Shown here one piece after another: positions 63,017 through 64,000 of a stretch of 64,000 nt of DNA. Source of the stretch: Halobellus sp. MBLA0158 (GTDB lineage: Archaea; Halobacteriota; Halobacteria; Halobacteriales; Haloferacaceae); the NCBI RefSeq assembly GCF_041477585.1, contig NZ_JBGNYA010000001.1:1860001-1924000 (forward strand). The letters are read 5' to 3'. Within the stretch, counting starts at the first letter, position 1, and every line of letters begins with the position of its first letter. A program made the position numbers and the translations under genes. The notes under the pieces are model-generated. The model had not been told where the DNA came from. It saw only the letters and a program-made list of their open reading frames with translations, and made no database searches.

Positions 63017-63349
63017 ACTGCCGACTCCGGGACTCCCGGGTAAATCCCGACCGATTCCACACCGCGATCGGCCGTCCGTATGCGAACAGTTCCCACTTTC
63101 TTTTATATATGACTCGTGTACACTGCGAACGTCTCACAAGGCCCGTATGGGGTGTGAGAGCGGCTTTCAGCCCGTCAGTTCACCGGCAGATTTATATGTA
63201 GTAGCCGACAACTGATAGGTACCAGAACGCCTCCGGCGTTCCGGCGGCACAGCACGCAGAATGATCGGGAATTCTTATCCACGGTCGGCAGCGATCCACC
63301 AGCGGCCGCCACGGTCCGGAGCGGTGATGGTATCGAGGTTTGATTACGT
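63017..63349. other. Divergent intergenic region
   Basis: These 333 bp hold TATA-like boxes TTTTATATATG (63099-63109) and ATTTATATG (63190-63198) and a GCCTCCGGCGTTCCGGCGGC segment near 63229 that can form an imperfect hairpin. No gene is supported. The right-hand gene may have a leader of up to about 130 nt if the second box is its promoter. Confidence 0.4.
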
Positions 63350-64000
63350 ATGGTAACGAAGCAAGACGTTCTTCAGGAATACGACGTACAGGAACTCAAA
63401 GACGCAGACAACATCGAGCTCACCGACGACAAGCTCGAAAACGGTTCTAAAGGCCAGCTCATCAAGGTCGCCGGACAGCTCCGGGACCGACGAAACGAGC
63501 TCAATCAGATGGCCTCCGAGCGCGCCTCCAAGCGCGACGACCTGAACGCCAAGACGCGCGAGAAGGTCGACGAGGCCCAGGAACACCGCGAGAAGCGCGA
63601 CGAGCTCAACGAGCAGGTCCAGGAACACAAAGAAAAGCGCAACGAGCTCAACGCGGAGGCCAACGAGCTCTTCGACCAGGTCGAGGAGATGAAAGAGGAC
63701 CTGGAGCTCGACGACGGCAAGGACATCGAGGAGCTCGAAGACGAGATCGAGCAGCTCGAATTCCGCCAGCAGACCGAGGTCCTCTCGACCGAGGACGAGC
63801 GCGAACTCATCGAGAAGATCGAGGACAAGCGCGAGGAGCTCCGCCAGAAGAAGGAGAAGGTCGAAGACAGCGGTGAACTCGAAGAGCTCATCGAGGAGGC
63901 CGAAGAGGTCCGCTCGGAGGCGTCCCAGCACCACCAGAAGGTGACAGAGCTCGCCGACGAGGCCCAGGAACACCACAACCAGATGATCGAGGCCTACCGC
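63350..64000 (+). CDS. Coiled-coil protein, 3' end beyond the window
   Basis: From ATG 63350 the frame is open for 217 codons to the window end. It begins MVTKQDVLQEYDVQELKDAD, then runs into an almost unbroken heptad-rich coiled coil from about residue 45 (KGQLIKVAGQLRDRRNELNQ onward), dominated by Glu, Lys, Arg and Gln. A stop codon precedes the ATG in frame. It resembles the large archaeal coiled-coil family (COG1340 type), whose role is unknown. The long Leu/Ser-rich open frame on the other strand (63344-63976) is its antisense shadow. Confidence 0.88.
   Translation, partial: MVTKQDVLQEYDVQELKDADNIELTDDKLENGSKGQLIKVAGQLRDRRNELNQMASERASKRDDLNAKTREKVDEAQEHREKRDELNEQVQEHKEKRNELNAEANELFDQVEEMKEDLELDDGKDIEELEDEIEQLEFRQQTEVLSTEDERELIEKIEDKREELRQKKEKVEDSGELEELIEEAEEVRSEASQHHQKVTELADEAQEHHNQMIEAYR

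Noticed and set aside
63344-63976. Leu/Phe-rich minus-strand open frame that looks like a membrane protein
   Set aside because: It is the exact antisense of the coiled-coil gene, where Glu/Lys codons read as Leu/Phe.

Overview
The window comes from the chromosome of a haloarchaeon (class Halobacteria); the genus cannot be fixed from this sequence alone. The reasons are the high GC content, very acidic predicted proteins, twin-arginine lipoprotein signals, archaeal TATA promoters a short distance before start codons, an archaeal 16S-Ala-23S-5S operon with a bulge-helix-bulge processing stem, and haloarchaeal families such as HalX, a salactin-type actin and DacZ.

Layout. 1-1.9 kb: a secreted, repeat-rich, probably glycosylated surface protein. 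2.0-7.7 kb: a complete rRNA operon on the minus strand (16S, tRNA-Ala, 23S, 5S) with two promoters, processing stems, a cluster of spacer hairpins and a strong terminal hairpin. 7.8-11.4 kb: TATA-binding protein with tandem TATA boxes, a winged-helix regulator, Orc1/Cdc6 and an origin of replication with seven ORB repeats. 11.4-16.3 kb: an XPB/Rad25-type helicase, a large adenine-methylase-like protein and tRNA-Tyr. 16.5-24.5 kb: a HalX protein with a degenerate receiver domain, CutA, a thioesterase, a double PQQ-propeller lipoprotein, a membrane protein followed by a salactin-like actin, and small zinc-finger and SRPBCC proteins.

24.5-34.2 kb is a carbohydrate block: a 1518-residue protein with two GH15 units, a divergent GH13 alpha-amylase and a glucosylglycerol-hydrolase-like GH13 protein. 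34.2-41.8 kb is an iron block: FbpA-FbpB-FbpC followed directly by an ArnT-like glycosyltransferase, and upstream a separate reversibly-glycosylated-polypeptide-like protein. Both promoters carry the same DtxR-type palindrome, TTTAGG-N4-CCTAAA. 41.8-53.4 kb: HPP protein, MrfA/Hrq1-type helicase, DCC and GIY-YIG/DUF123 proteins, cysteine synthase, thioredoxin, a PAS histidine kinase, a DUF255 protein, PurD and a hexapeptide acyltransferase.

53.4-64 kb: a translationally coupled dacZ-mscS pair (cyclic di-AMP and osmotic control), ProS, a HicB antitoxin with a HicA gene broken by one nonsense codon, a 77-bp MITE-like element with a TTA target duplication, the termination factor aCPSF1/FttA, methylglyoxal synthase, a secreted protein, endonuclease III, DUF302 and DUF371 proteins, and a coiled-coil gene cut by the window end.

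The most interesting points are the HicA nonsense mutation beside the MITE, the iron-controlled glycosylation genes, the tandem GH15 protein with its osmolyte-hydrolase neighbour, the dacZ-mscS and membrane protein-salactin pairs, and the rRNA spacer hairpin array.
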